This document shows positions 25,313 to 33,748 of a stretch of DNA of 59,416 nucleotides, one piece after another. The translations under genes were made by a program, and so were the position numbers. Each line of letters begins with the position of its first letter. Position 1 is the stretch's first letter. The stretch spans positions 1 to 59,416 of the forward strand of contig JAVVPO010000008.1 in assembly GCA_036655715.1 (NCBI GenBank). Direction: 5' to 3'. Source of the stretch: JAVVPO01 sp036655715. GTDB taxonomy: Bacteria; Bacillota; Clostridia; Lachnospirales; Cellulosilyticaceae. Below the pieces are notes generated by a model, which was not told where the DNA came from, did no database searches, and saw nothing but the letters and a program-made list of their open reading frames with translations.

Positions 25313-26530
25313 TTATCCTATAATATTTCTATATTCTTCTATTAACCTATCTGTGATAGGATGTACTTCTTGACCTAATTCACCCTCTATATAATTCTTA
25401 GAGCTCTCTAACGCTTTATACATAGCTTTGTCTAAATCATATAAAGCAGTTCTTCTAATCTCTTCTAGCCCCTTATACGGGCTTCTACCATGCTCTGTCA
25501 TATCCGCTAAATATATAATCTTCTCTAAGTCCGTCATATGAGTTCTACCTACCGTATGATACCTAATACTATCTAGTATCATTTCATCTTTTATACCCCA
25601 ATCAGCTTGTAAAATAGCTGCGCCCACTTTACCATGTGCCAAGTTAATATGTTGCTTTTCAAATGCGTCTAACTCAATATCATAGTTCTGGCATGCTGCT
25701 TTCATTGCTTCTCTAGGCAATTCTTTTGCTACATCATGAAATAATGCTGCTACAAATATCTTATCGGTATCCACTTGATGTATCTTGCCTAATTCTAATG
25801 CCATCTGCACTACACCCTTGATATGCACATAGCGTTTATTAGAAACCTTTTCAGATACATATTGACTCATCCGAGTTACAATCTCTTTATTAAAAGATAT
25901 AGGTTGAATATAGATTTTATGCTTATTAATATACTTTTCTACTTCTTCTGTAACAAGATACTTTATGGATCTGCCTACTTCTACTCTTTCTCTTATATCC
26001 GAGGAAGATATGGCTAAAGCAGGTACTTCTAAAAATCTAATACTTGACTTAAACTGCTCTCTTAAAGAAGTCACCTTATCTAAAAGGTCTTGTTTATTAT
26101 ATCCAGGTCTAGTCACTGCTACAAATGTACATAACTGCAGGAGTTCTTCTGGTGCTTTCCAAGTAAGTATTTCATGTATAGCATCTGCACCTGTAATAAA
26201 ATATAATTTTACATTTTTACCATAAATACTTTTTAGTTCTTTTATAGTATCTATAGTATAAGTTACACCATCTCTATCAAGCTCTATTCTAGATACATTA
26301 AAATGAGCATTAGCTACTGTTGCTAGGACAGTCATCAAGTATCTATGCTCAGCTGTTGTTATATTTATATTAGATTTATGAGGAGGATTGCCTGTAGGCA
26401 CAAATAAAACCTCATCAATGCTAAACTCATTTCTCACTGCTTCTGCAGTAACTAAGTGTCCCATATGTATAGGGTCAAATGTTCCACCCATTATAGCTAA
26501 TTTTTTAACTGATTTTATATCTGATGACAT
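25313..26530 (-). CDS. Fusion of nicotinate-nucleotide adenylyltransferase NadD and YqeK HD hydrolase
   Basis: 405 residues, two enzymes in one chain. Residues 1-205 are NadD: GGTFDPIHMGH (15-25) and ISSSDIR (174-180), forming deamido-NAD+. Residues 215-405 are YqeK, an HD-domain Ap4A hydrolase with H265-D266 in FHDVAKE and IRYHTVGR. In Bacillus these are separate adjacent genes. GGAG is about 15 bases before the ATG, so the ribosome site is weak. It follows yhbY after a hairpin. Confidence 0.93.
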   Translation of the reverse strand: MSSDIKSVKKLAIMGGTFDPIHMGHLVTAEAVRNEFSIDEVLFVPTGNPPHKSNINITTAEHRYLMTVLATVANAHFNVSRIELDRDGVTYTIDTIKELKSIYGKNVKLYFITGADAIHEILTWKAPEELLQLCTFVAVTRPGYNKQDLLDKVTSLREQFKSSIRFLEVPALAISSSDIRERVEVGRSIKYLVTEEVEKYINKHKIYIQPISFNKEIVTRMSQYVSEKVSNKRYVHIKGVVQMALELGKIHQVDTDKIFVAALFHDVAKELPREAMKAACQNYDIELDAFEKQHINLAHGKVGAAILQADWGIKDEMILDSIRYHTVGRTHMTDLEKIIYLADMTEHGRSPYKGLEEIRRTALYDLDKAMYKALESSKNYIEGELGQEVHPITDRLIEEYRNIIG

Positions 26531-26578
26531 AGCAGATATTGATCTCCTTTATCCATCTATTTTAGCTTATTAAATTTT

Positions 26579-26618
26579 AAGATATTATACCCTACTTTTC
26601 TGCAGGATATAATATCTT
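26579..26618 (-). terminator. Hairpin between yhbY and nadD-yqeK
   Basis: A 17-base-pair stem with two wobble pairs and a 6-base loop lies right after the yhbY stop. Neither side has a strong T tract, so it may attenuate rather than end transcription into nadD-yqeK. Confidence 0.55.
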
Positions 26619-26625
26619 ATGAGAT

Positions 26626-26928
26626 TTATTTTAAAGGTAATTTAATTTTTGGGTTCTTTTTAGCTGCCTTATAAAGTACAATTTTTTTACCTATTACTTG
26701 AACAGGAATACAGTTTGTACGTTCACTAAGCACTGCACAGATATCCTTTGGATCTTCTAAACAGTTGTTTAATACACTAATTTTAATCATTTCTCTTACG
26801 CCTAATGCCTCACCAATAGCCTCTGTAAGCTCTGGTGTTACACCATTTTTACCTACTTGGAATATAGGATCCATTGTCTGAGCTATTGATTTTAAATAAG
26901 CTCTTTGTTTACTTGTGATAGTTTTCAT
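26626..26928 (-). CDS. YhbY-family RNA-binding protein (CRS1-YhbY domain)
   Basis: 100 residues. Starts TSKQRAYLKSIAQTMDPIFQVGKNG, holding the family's LK..A and GK.G signature, and ends Lys-rich. YhbY proteins associate with pre-50S ribosomal particles. Its position between obgE and nadD is conserved in Firmicutes and fits a ribosome-assembly role. Confidence 0.93.
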   Translation of the reverse strand: MKTITSKQRAYLKSIAQTMDPIFQVGKNGVTPELTEAIGEALGVREMIKISVLNNCLEDPKDICAVLSERTNCIPVQVIGKKIVLYKAAKKNPKIKLPLK

Positions 26929-26941
26929 TTAAACTTCCTCT

Positions 26942-28222
26942 CTATTTAAAGTATTCAAACTCTAAATCGTAAATTCTAACGGTATCACCTTCAGCAATAC
27001 CTTTTTCTTCTAATTCTGCAATGATACCTTTTTCTTTTAGATATCTTTGGAAGAATGCGAATCCTTTTTCAGTCTCAAGTGCAGTATAGCCCATCATTCT
27101 CTCTACCCCTGTACCCTCTACTGCAAAGTATCCTTCTTCTTCTTCAGTAATTGTAAATGGCGTATTGCCTGCCTTTGTACTCATTTCTTCGAAGTCTGGC
27201 TCGAATATGATTACTTCATCTGGCACTGTTGCTAATAACGTAGAAACATCTTCTAATAATTCTTGAAGATTTTCATTAGCTGCTGCTGAAATAGGCACAA
27301 CTTTGATGCCTTTTGGCTCAAATTCTGCTTTTAATCTCGCAAGATTTTCTTCAGATTCATTAATATCCATTTTATTAGCTGCAATAATTTGTGGTTTTGT
27401 TTCTAAAATCTGTGGGTTATAAGCATTGATTTCTTTTTTAATCGTATAAATATCCTCTACCGGATCTCTTCCTTCTGATCCTGAAACATCTACAACATGT
27501 ACGATAACTTTCGTTCTTTCTACATGTCGTAAGAAGTCATGTCCAAGACCTACTCCTTCTGCTGCACCTTCTATAAGCCCTGGAATATCTGCCATTACAA
27601 ATTGTTTTCCATACTTATTTGTAATAACTCCAAGGTTAGGTGAAAGCGTTGTAAAGTGATAATTAGCAATCTTAGGTTGTGCATTACTAACCATTGAAAG
27701 TAATGTAGACTTTCCTACATTTGGATAACCTACGAGTCCAACATCTGCTATCATCTTAAGTTCTAAAGTAACCCAATATTCTTTAGCTAATTGGCCTTTT
27801 TCTGCATACTGTGGTGCTTGTCTTGTAGCTGTTGCAAAATGCTGATTACCTCTTCCGCCTTTTCCTCCGCGGAATATAGTTTGTCTTTCATTTGCTTTAT
27901 GAAGGTCTGCTATAACTTTTCCTGTTTCAGCTTCTTTAATAACAGTTCCTTGTGGTACTTTAATGATAAGATCTTTTGCATCTTTACCATGGCAACGTTT
28001 CTTTCCACCATTTTCTCCATTTTCAGCTTTATAATGTCTATGATGTCTAAATTTCATTAGTGTATTTGAGCCTGAATCCACTTCAAATATAATGTGGCCT
28101 CCACGACCTCCATCTCCACCATCTGGTCCACCATTTGGTACATATTTTTCTCTTCGGAAGGAGACATGTCCATCTCCACCTTGTCCCGATCTTACGAATA
28201 TTTTGACGTTATCTACAAACAT
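26942..28222 (-). CDS. obgE: GTPase ObgE/CgtA
   Basis: 426 residues. Essential GTPase for 50S assembly and stress signalling. Gly-rich Obg fold (residues 1-157), GTPase domain with GYPNVGKSTLL, DIPGLIEGA and NKMD, then the C-terminal OCT domain found in Gram-positive Obg. The ATG at 28222 (MFVDNVKIF) has GGGAGTG upstream; the longer frame reads into the rpmA terminator region and is unlikely to be translated. Confidence 0.97.
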   Translation of the reverse strand: MFVDNVKIFVRSGQGGDGHVSFRREKYVPNGGPDGGDGGRGGHIIFEVDSGSNTLMKFRHHRHYKAENGENGGKKRCHGKDAKDLIIKVPQGTVIKEAETGKVIADLHKANERQTIFRGGKGGRGNQHFATATRQAPQYAEKGQLAKEYWVTLELKMIADVGLVGYPNVGKSTLLSMVSNAQPKIANYHFTTLSPNLGVITNKYGKQFVMADIPGLIEGAAEGVGLGHDFLRHVERTKVIVHVVDVSGSEGRDPVEDIYTIKKEINAYNPQILETKPQIIAANKMDINESEENLARLKAEFEPKGIKVVPISAAANENLQELLEDVSTLLATVPDEVIIFEPDFEEMSTKAGNTPFTITEEEEGYFAVEGTGVERMMGYTALETEKGFAFFQRYLKEKGIIAELEEKGIAEGDTVRIYDLEFEYFK

Positions 28223-28250
28223 GATTTCACTCCCTTCTTCTCTATTGTTT

Positions 28251-28274
28251 GTTATATTTGTTGTTATATTTGTT
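28251..28274. repeat. Tandem 12-base repeat in the obgE leader
   Basis: GTTATATTTGTT occurs twice head to tail, between the rpmA terminator and obgE. No known binding protein is recognised. Confidence 0.7.
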
Positions 28275-28295
28275 TTTTTATTATAACTATAAAAA

Positions 28296-28324
28296 GAAGG
28301 TTTCAACCAGATGTTGAAACCTTC
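28296..28324 (-). terminator. Intrinsic terminator of the rplU-prp-rpmA operon
   Basis: A perfect 12-base-pair stem (GAAGGTTTCAAC with GTTGAAACCTTC) with a 5-base loop, followed on the minus strand by T5, 11 bases after the rpmA stop. It separates the L21/L27 genes from obgE. Confidence 0.92.
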
Positions 28325-28335
28325 CTGCATATCTA

Positions 28336-28626
28336 TTACGCTTCTATTGCTACTGGATATACAGAAACTTGTTTTTTGCTTCTGCCTTTACGTTCAAATT
28401 TAACTTTTCCATCTACAAGTGCGAATAGTGTGTCGTCGCCTCCACGTCCTACGTTTTCACCTGGATGAATTTTAGTTCCCCTTTGACGGTATAAAATATT
28501 ACCAGCTTTTACAAATTGTCCATCTGCTCTTTTAGCGCCTAAACGTTTAGATTCAGAGTCACGACCGTTTTTAGTTGATCCAACTCCTTTTTTATGAGCA
28601 AAAAACTGAAGGTCAAAAAGTATCAT
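28336..28626 (-). CDS. rpmA: 50S ribosomal protein L27 with Prp-cleaved N-terminal extension
   Basis: 96 residues. L27 reaches into the peptidyl transferase centre. The first nine residues, MILFDLQFF, form the Firmicute extension that the protease Prp must remove to expose AHKKGVGST. The gene for Prp lies immediately upstream. The rest (NGRDSESKRLGAKRADGQ, GRGGDDTLFAL) is standard. Confidence 0.97.
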   Translation of the reverse strand: MILFDLQFFAHKKGVGSTKNGRDSESKRLGAKRADGQFVKAGNILYRQRGTKIHPGENVGRGGDDTLFALVDGKVKFERKGRSKKQVSVYPVAIEA

Positions 28627-28659
28627 TTAAGTCACCTCCTAAGTTTTAATCTATTTTTT

Positions 28660-28992
28660 TTATTTTGTATTTATTATAATGTATTCTCCGTACATTTGTT
28701 TAATTGACTTTAATCCTAAAATCATACTATCTAATAAGACAGTAGCTTTGGAATCTAATTGATTTCTTTTTCTGTTAGGAAAATTACAATCAATAACTCC
28801 GTTTTTACTATCCACAGTATTCATGGATAATGGTTCATCGGTTAATTCTTCAACAGAATTAATTGTATTAATAACTAAGGTACTTACACCAGCACATACA
28901 ATGTCCGAACCTGCTTCAGCATAGCCAGCATGTCCATCTAATCTAAAGCGATATAATATATCTTTCTCAAAATACAAATCTACACAAATCAT
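28660..28992 (-). CDS. prp: Ribosomal-processing cysteine protease Prp
   Basis: 110 residues. Prp (YsxB) cleaves the N-terminus of L27. The catalytic pair is H21 in DGHAGYA and C33 in DIVCAGVS, with the expected spacing. It lies between rplU and rpmA, the invariant order in Firmicutes, so enzyme and substrate are co-expressed. Confidence 0.95.
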   Translation of the reverse strand: MICVDLYFEKDILYRFRLDGHAGYAEAGSDIVCAGVSTLVINTINSVEELTDEPLSMNTVDSKNGVIDCNFPNRKRNQLDSKATVLLDSMILGLKSIKQMYGEYIIINTK

Positions 28993-28997
28993 AATAA

Positions 28998-29309
28998 TTA
29001 CGCTTCAATAGCTGTAATTTTAACTTTTGTATATGGTTGACGATGACCTTGTTTCTTTTTGTAACTTTTTTTAGCTTTGTATTTGAAGACGATAATTTTT
29101 TTGCCTTTACCTTCTTCTACAACATCAGCTTTAACAGTTACACCACTTACAACTGGGCTACCAACAGTAAGCTTGTCATCCTTGGAAACAGCAATAACTC
29201 TGTCGAATACAATCGTTTCACCAGCAGCAACGTTTAATTTCTCTACGTTAACTAATGAACCAACTTCAACTTTGTATTGTTTTCCACCAGTTTCAATAAT
29301 TGCGTACAT
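28998..29309 (-). CDS. rplU: 50S ribosomal protein L21
   Basis: 103 residues, binds 23S rRNA. Start ATG at 29309 (MYAIIETGGKQYKVE) with GAGGAGG eight bases upstream; a GTG three codons earlier overlaps the spacer. The C-terminal FKYKAKKSYKKKQGHRQPYT is typical of L21. Confidence 0.97.
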   Translation of the reverse strand: MYAIIETGGKQYKVEVGSLVNVEKLNVAAGETIVFDRVIAVSKDDKLTVGSPVVSGVTVKADVVEEGKGKKIIVFKYKAKKSYKKKQGHRQPYTKVKITAIEA

Positions 29310-29395
29310 CTTGTACACCTCCTCATTCCGAAAACTCGCCGAATACGGTACTATTTCTAGTTTTGAACCTCTCCGTGCGGCTAAAACACTTAATT
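29310..29395 (-). promoter_or_regulatory. Putative L21 leader RNA upstream of rplU
   Basis: The roughly 85-base leader between the rplU promoter and start codon has GC-containing foldable segments (such as CCG-TATT-CGG) in an otherwise AT-rich background. Firmicutes carry a conserved autoregulatory L21 leader in this place. The call rests on position and composition; no covariance check was possible. Confidence 0.5.
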
Positions 29396-29424
29396 AATAT
29401 AGCATACTCTTTTTTTACTGTCAA
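29396..29424 (-). promoter_or_regulatory. Sigma-A promoter of rplU-prp-rpmA
   Basis: TTGACA (29424-29419) and TATATT (29401-29396) on the minus strand are 17 bases apart, immediately after the RNase G stop codon. Confidence 0.85.
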
Positions 29425-29429
29425 CCAAT

Positions 29430-30857
29430 TTATGAAATATGATAGGTTATGTTGAAAATTTCTGCTTGTTCTTTAGTTTCTCTTGTTAGCTCTATCTCTA
29501 TACTATAAGTTTTTTGTAGTAAATTGACTAATTCATTCTGCATTATATAATCATAAAGATTTGTTTTACATTTGATAAATAATTTATTATTAGTTGTGTT
29601 AAGTAAAATATCCTTAATTTTAGCTTCTATCAAATAAGTCATATAAGCAGCTTTGTATTCTCCACCTATAGCCCCACAACAAGAGCAATCTGAATAGATA
29701 CTATGATACAAGCTCGTATATCGCTTTGTACGGGATATTTGCAGTAGGCTTAGCTCCGTTATAGGGTAAGCCGTGCTTCTGCCATTATCTAGCCGTTTAA
29801 GGCATTCTACTGCATATTCATATATATCTTGCTTAGATTTTTTATCTTTTAATTCGATAAGATCTATAATAATCATTCCTGAAATATTTCTTCTTATCAT
29901 TTGCTTAATAGATTCTTCTATAGCTAAGGTATTAATCTGCGTAATAGATTTATCGTGATTTTTTTTAATAATTGCTTTTGCACTATTAACATCTATCACC
30001 GTCATAGCTTCTGTTGGCTCTATGACTAAATTACCACCATTTTTAAGCCATACTTTCTTTTTAAGCGTATCACCAAATTGTTTTTCTACATCATAAAACT
30101 TAAAAACATTTTCTAATGAAGAAAGAAGAACATATTCGTGCTTCATATCAGATGCATATTTTTCTAAATTATCTTTTATCTCACCCATTAGATTATGGTC
30201 ATTACATATAATTTTCAAACTTTCTACTTTAGTAATATTATCTAAAATAATCTTAAGTGCAAAGCTTTTATCTTCTATTAAGACAGACCCCTTTGACAGA
30301 TTATCTTTAGTAGCCATTAGTTGATCTGCTTGTTTTACAAGTTCTAATAGTTCAGTTAACAGCTCTTCTTCTGATGCTGAGCTCCCACTTGTTCTAACAA
30401 TAAATCCATATTTTTCTCCGCCTTGTTCTTTGATCCAGTTTTTTAATCTCATACGCTCTTCAGGTATTTTGATTTTTTTAGAGACTGAAACGCCTTGTTC
30501 AAAAGGTAAACACACCAGATGTTTACCTTGAATATTAACAAAAGCCGTAAGTTTATGCCCTTTAGATCCTACATTTTCACGCATGACTTGCACAGGTAAC
30601 CTTTGTCCCTGTCTAAGTCGTGCTTTATAGCATTCTGGAATTTGTTTGAAATGTAATAAACCATTTTTCTCTGTACCAAAATCTACGAATACAGCTTCTA
30701 GGTTCTTAACAATATCTGTTATTTGCCCTTGAATAACTCTATTTTGTAAATCCTGTTCAAACTTATTCTGTAAATAAATCTGTTCTAACTGATTTTCATG
30801 AACAACTCCTATTTTAGTGAAAGTCAAAGAACAATCTATTAAGATAACTTTATTCAT
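29430..30857 (-). CDS. rng: Ribonuclease G/E family endoribonuclease
   Basis: 475 residues. S1 RNA-binding region near residues 35-115 (VFVDFGTEKNGLLH), then the RNase H-like catalytic part with TVIDVNSAK and IIDLIELKD supplying the metal-binding aspartates, and CSCCG as the zinc-link-like motif. Size matches RNase G rather than the long RNase E. The start overlaps the preceding stop by one base (TAATG). Upstream of rplU in most Clostridia. Confidence 0.93.
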   Translation of the reverse strand: MNKVILIDCSLTFTKIGVVHENQLEQIYLQNKFEQDLQNRVIQGQITDIVKNLEAVFVDFGTEKNGLLHFKQIPECYKARLRQGQRLPVQVMRENVGSKGHKLTAFVNIQGKHLVCLPFEQGVSVSKKIKIPEERMRLKNWIKEQGGEKYGFIVRTSGSSASEEELLTELLELVKQADQLMATKDNLSKGSVLIEDKSFALKIILDNITKVESLKIICNDHNLMGEIKDNLEKYASDMKHEYVLLSSLENVFKFYDVEKQFGDTLKKKVWLKNGGNLVIEPTEAMTVIDVNSAKAIIKKNHDKSITQINTLAIEESIKQMIRRNISGMIIIDLIELKDKKSKQDIYEYAVECLKRLDNGRSTAYPITELSLLQISRTKRYTSLYHSIYSDCSCCGAIGGEYKAAYMTYLIEAKIKDILLNTTNNKLFIKCKTNLYDYIMQNELVNLLQKTYSIEIELTRETKEQAEIFNITYHIS

Positions 30858-31543
30858 TAGACTCTCTCACATGTATATATTGGAGTAAACTGGTCATCCT
30901 TTTCTGCATAAAGCTCTATTCTTTCTATACAGTAAGGTATCTCTTCTAATTTAGCACCTAATACAGCTTTTAATAAAAGTTCTGGACTGAGGTTTTGTTT
31001 ACTTCCTGCATATAAATTCAAGTTGATGATATAATCATTTTCTGTTATTTCTATAGAGTAATTCATAACTAACGGCTTTACATCTACTTCAATAAATTTC
31101 TTTTTACTTTTCTTTTGTACTAATAGCCCATCTTTAGCAAGCTGATCATCAAAATATTTTTCAAAATCACTTTCTACACTATCTTTAGGAATAGTAATTT
31201 GATAATCTGCAGCCCCTACCATGCTCATAAGTGATTCTGCACGTTCCGCTACTTCATACATATCTAAAATTTGAATTTCATTAACTAATACTTCATTTAA
31301 TCTAGCTTTTGTCTCTTCAATATCTACATCTTGATCTGTTACGATATCTATATATTCGCCTACACTACTTACCCCTACTGATAAAGGCATGGCAAAATAC
31401 ACTAGTGCATGTGGATTAAATCCTTGTGAATAAGCTATTGGAATTCTAGCTACTTTTATAGCACGTTGGAAAAGTCTCATAGTATCTAAATGCCCTACAA
31501 ATTTTACTTTTCCTTGTTTTGTAAACTTTCCTCTAATTCTCAT
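30857..31543 (-). CDS. TIGR03936/DUF2344 protein, partner of the TIGR03960 radical SAM protein
   Basis: 228 residues. Begins MRIRGKFTKQGKVKFVGHLD, with FVGHLDTMRLFQRA and GFNPHALVYFAMPLSVG as family hallmarks. The ATG at 31543 is chosen with GGAG upstream and overlaps the radical SAM gene by 11 bases. In other bacteria the domain can be fused to the C-terminus of the TIGR03960 protein. Biochemical function unknown; an RNA-related role is suggested only by its RNase G and L21 neighbours. Confidence 0.9.
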   Translation of the reverse strand: MRIRGKFTKQGKVKFVGHLDTMRLFQRAIKVARIPIAYSQGFNPHALVYFAMPLSVGVSSVGEYIDIVTDQDVDIEETKARLNEVLVNEIQILDMYEVAERAESLMSMVGAADYQITIPKDSVESDFEKYFDDQLAKDGLLVQKKSKKKFIEVDVKPLVMNYSIEITENDYIINLNLYAGSKQNLSPELLLKAVLGAKLEEIPYCIERIELYAEKDDQFTPIYTCERV

Positions 31544-33380
31544 AACATACTCCTTTTTTAAACTTGTTCGCTCCACATCCTGAACATTTTTCTCTACAAT
31601 GTGGTGTAGTTGCTTCTTCTTTTGCACGTTTACTTTCTCTAATGAGGAAGCTTTTAGTTACCCCAATATTAATATGATCCCAAGGTAATACTTCTTCATA
31701 ACTTCTTTCTCTATTTGCATAGAACGCAAAGTCTACTTCTGCAATCTCAGCAGCTTTATGCCATTTTTCACTATTAAAATACTCCCCCCAGCTATCAAAT
31801 TTACAGCCTAATTTAAATGCTTCATAAATAAGGTTCGCTACTTTACGGTCTCCTCTAGCAATAACAGCCTCTAATACGCTTGTTTTTGCATCGTGGTGGT
31901 TATATTTAATTTGTTTTCTAGTAATAGCCTTTTTAAGCATCATATGCTTAGCCATAAATTCTTCTGCTGTATCTTGTGCATTCCACTGGAATGGTGTAAA
32001 AGCTTTTGGTACAAAACAAGATGTACTTACTACAAGCTGTACTGTATTTTGTCTTTCATTTTTATCAATTCCAAAGAACTCTTTCACTATCTTATCGGAT
32101 AATTCAGCTATCCCTAGCACGTCCTCTGTTGTTTCAGTTGGTAGTCCTAACATGAAATAAAGTTTTACTCTATTCCATCCACCTCTAAAGGATAAATCAC
32201 ATCCTCTTAAGATTTCTTCTTCTGTAATATTTTTATTAATAACATCTCTCATACGTTGTGTTCCTGCTTCAGGAGCAAAAGTTAAGCTACTTTTACGTAC
32301 CTCTTGGACTTTTTGCATCAGGTCTACAGAAAACGCATCAACTCTTAGTGATGGCAATGAAATATTAACCATTTTTTCATTGCATATATCAATAAGTTGT
32401 TCCGCAAAAGGACCTAAATCTTTATAGTCACTTGTACTTAAAGAGGCTAATGAAATTTCTTCGTATCCTGTAGAATCTAGTAATTTCTTAGCATGAGATA
32501 TAAGCGTTTCTTTAGATTTTTCTCTAACAGGTCTATAAATCATCCCAGCTTGGCAGAATCTACAACCTCTTAAACATCCTCTAAACATCTCTAGTGTCAC
32601 TCTATCATGTACCGCTTGAATCCAAGGAATAACTTGCTTCTCAGGATAAAATACGCTATCTACATCTTCAATAATTACTTTATTGATAACTGGCTTAGCT
32701 TTCGGATGTAATGTTACTTTTTCTTTAATTGTTCCATCTTCATTATAAACTTCTTCATAGAAACATGGTACGTACATACCATCTATATCTAATAAGGCTT
32801 CTAAAAATTCTTTTCTAGTATGCCCCTTCTTTTTATATTCTTTGTAAAGATCTAATATATCATCGTAACAAGCTTCTCCCTCTCCTAAATAGAAGAAATC
32901 TACAAAAGGCGCTAATGACTCTGGGCTGTATGCACAAGGTCCTCCTGCTACAATAATTGGATCTTCTTCTGTTCTATCTTTACTCCAAAGAGGTATATTG
33001 GCAAGCTCTAACATATTAAGTATATTAGTATAACTCATTTCATATTGCAGTGTGAATCCTACAAAATCAAAATCTCTTACATCTGAATGTGTTTCTAATG
33101 AGAATAATGGTAAATTGTTCTTTCTCATTAATTCTTCCATATCTAACCATGGTGAATAAACTCTTTCACAATAAGTATCTTCTCTTCTATTTAAGAAATG
33201 ATATAAAATTTGCATCCCTAAATGACTCATTCCTACTTCATATACATCCGGAAAGGCAAAAGCGAATCTAACATCAACTTCTCCAATTTCTTTTTGATAG
33301 GAATTGATTTCCCCACCAATATATCTAGCTGGTTTATCTACTTGTTTTAAAATAAAATCTGAAATATTAATTTTTCCCAT
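31533..33380 (-). CDS. TIGR03960 B12-binding-domain radical SAM protein
   Basis: 615 residues. A B12-binding-like N-terminal domain (about 1-180) is followed by a radical SAM core with cluster cysteines C269, C273 and C276 in RGCLRGCRFCQAG. A second set of cysteines near the end (HCREKCSGCGANKF) could bind another metal centre. GGAGG precedes the ATG. The substrate is unknown; it is coupled to the TIGR03936 protein by overlap. Confidence 0.92.
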   Translation of the reverse strand: MGKINISDFILKQVDKPARYIGGEINSYQKEIGEVDVRFAFAFPDVYEVGMSHLGMQILYHFLNRREDTYCERVYSPWLDMEELMRKNNLPLFSLETHSDVRDFDFVGFTLQYEMSYTNILNMLELANIPLWSKDRTEEDPIIVAGGPCAYSPESLAPFVDFFYLGEGEACYDDILDLYKEYKKKGHTRKEFLEALLDIDGMYVPCFYEEVYNEDGTIKEKVTLHPKAKPVINKVIIEDVDSVFYPEKQVIPWIQAVHDRVTLEMFRGCLRGCRFCQAGMIYRPVREKSKETLISHAKKLLDSTGYEEISLASLSTSDYKDLGPFAEQLIDICNEKMVNISLPSLRVDAFSVDLMQKVQEVRKSSLTFAPEAGTQRMRDVINKNITEEEILRGCDLSFRGGWNRVKLYFMLGLPTETTEDVLGIAELSDKIVKEFFGIDKNERQNTVQLVVSTSCFVPKAFTPFQWNAQDTAEEFMAKHMMLKKAITRKQIKYNHHDAKTSVLEAVIARGDRKVANLIYEAFKLGCKFDSWGEYFNSEKWHKAAEIAEVDFAFYANRERSYEEVLPWDHINIGVTKSFLIRESKRAKEEATTPHCREKCSGCGANKFKKGVCYEN

Positions 33381-33415
33381 CTCTTTCCTCCATCTAAGAT
33401 AAAAGACTATCTTTT

Positions 33416-33643
33416 CTAATGTAATATTCGGTTTTTTAGTTCTATAAATGTATCATAAACATACTTCCACTGTATATCGCCTTGTAAATATTCTTCAATC
33501 TCACCTATTAATTCATGATTTATAGTAGTCACAATGCATATACCCAAAAAAATAACAATACAGATACTTATCTCTATCATTACTCTTGTAGAAAAACTAC
33601 TATATTTAGCTTGTTTTATATCAAACAAATTATATTTTTTCAT
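33416..33643 (-). CDS. Small single-pass membrane protein of unknown function
   Basis: 75 residues from ATG 33643, chosen for AAGGGG upstream; a GTG nine codons earlier is possible. A basic/polar N-terminus (MKKYNLFDIKQAKYSS) is followed by one transmembrane helix (about residues 21-40) and an acidic 30-residue tail. No family recognised. In many Clostridia this spot between mgsA/rodA and the TIGR03960 gene holds spoIVFA (M23-like) and spoIVFB; this could be the remaining N-terminal anchor of a SpoIVFA-like protein, but no similarity is shown. Confidence 0.6.
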   Translation of the reverse strand: MKKYNLFDIKQAKYSSFSTRVMIEISICIVIFLGICIVTTINHELIGEIEEYLQGDIQWKYVYDTFIELKNRILH

Positions 33644-33724
33644 GGTTATCCCCTTATTATACATTTCCACTTTTTAGTATTATATATATGGGATGACCTT
33701 GTTTTTTATGAATGTGCAAAATAA

Positions 33725-33748
33725 AAAAAGACTTAAAAAAGTCTTTTT
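33725..33748 (-). terminator. Intrinsic terminator after mgsA
   Basis: A 10-base-pair stem (AAAAAGACTT with AAGTCTTTTT) followed by a T-rich tract on the minus strand. It overlaps the mgsA stop codon (33749-33747) and ends the mreB to mgsA operon. Confidence 0.85.
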
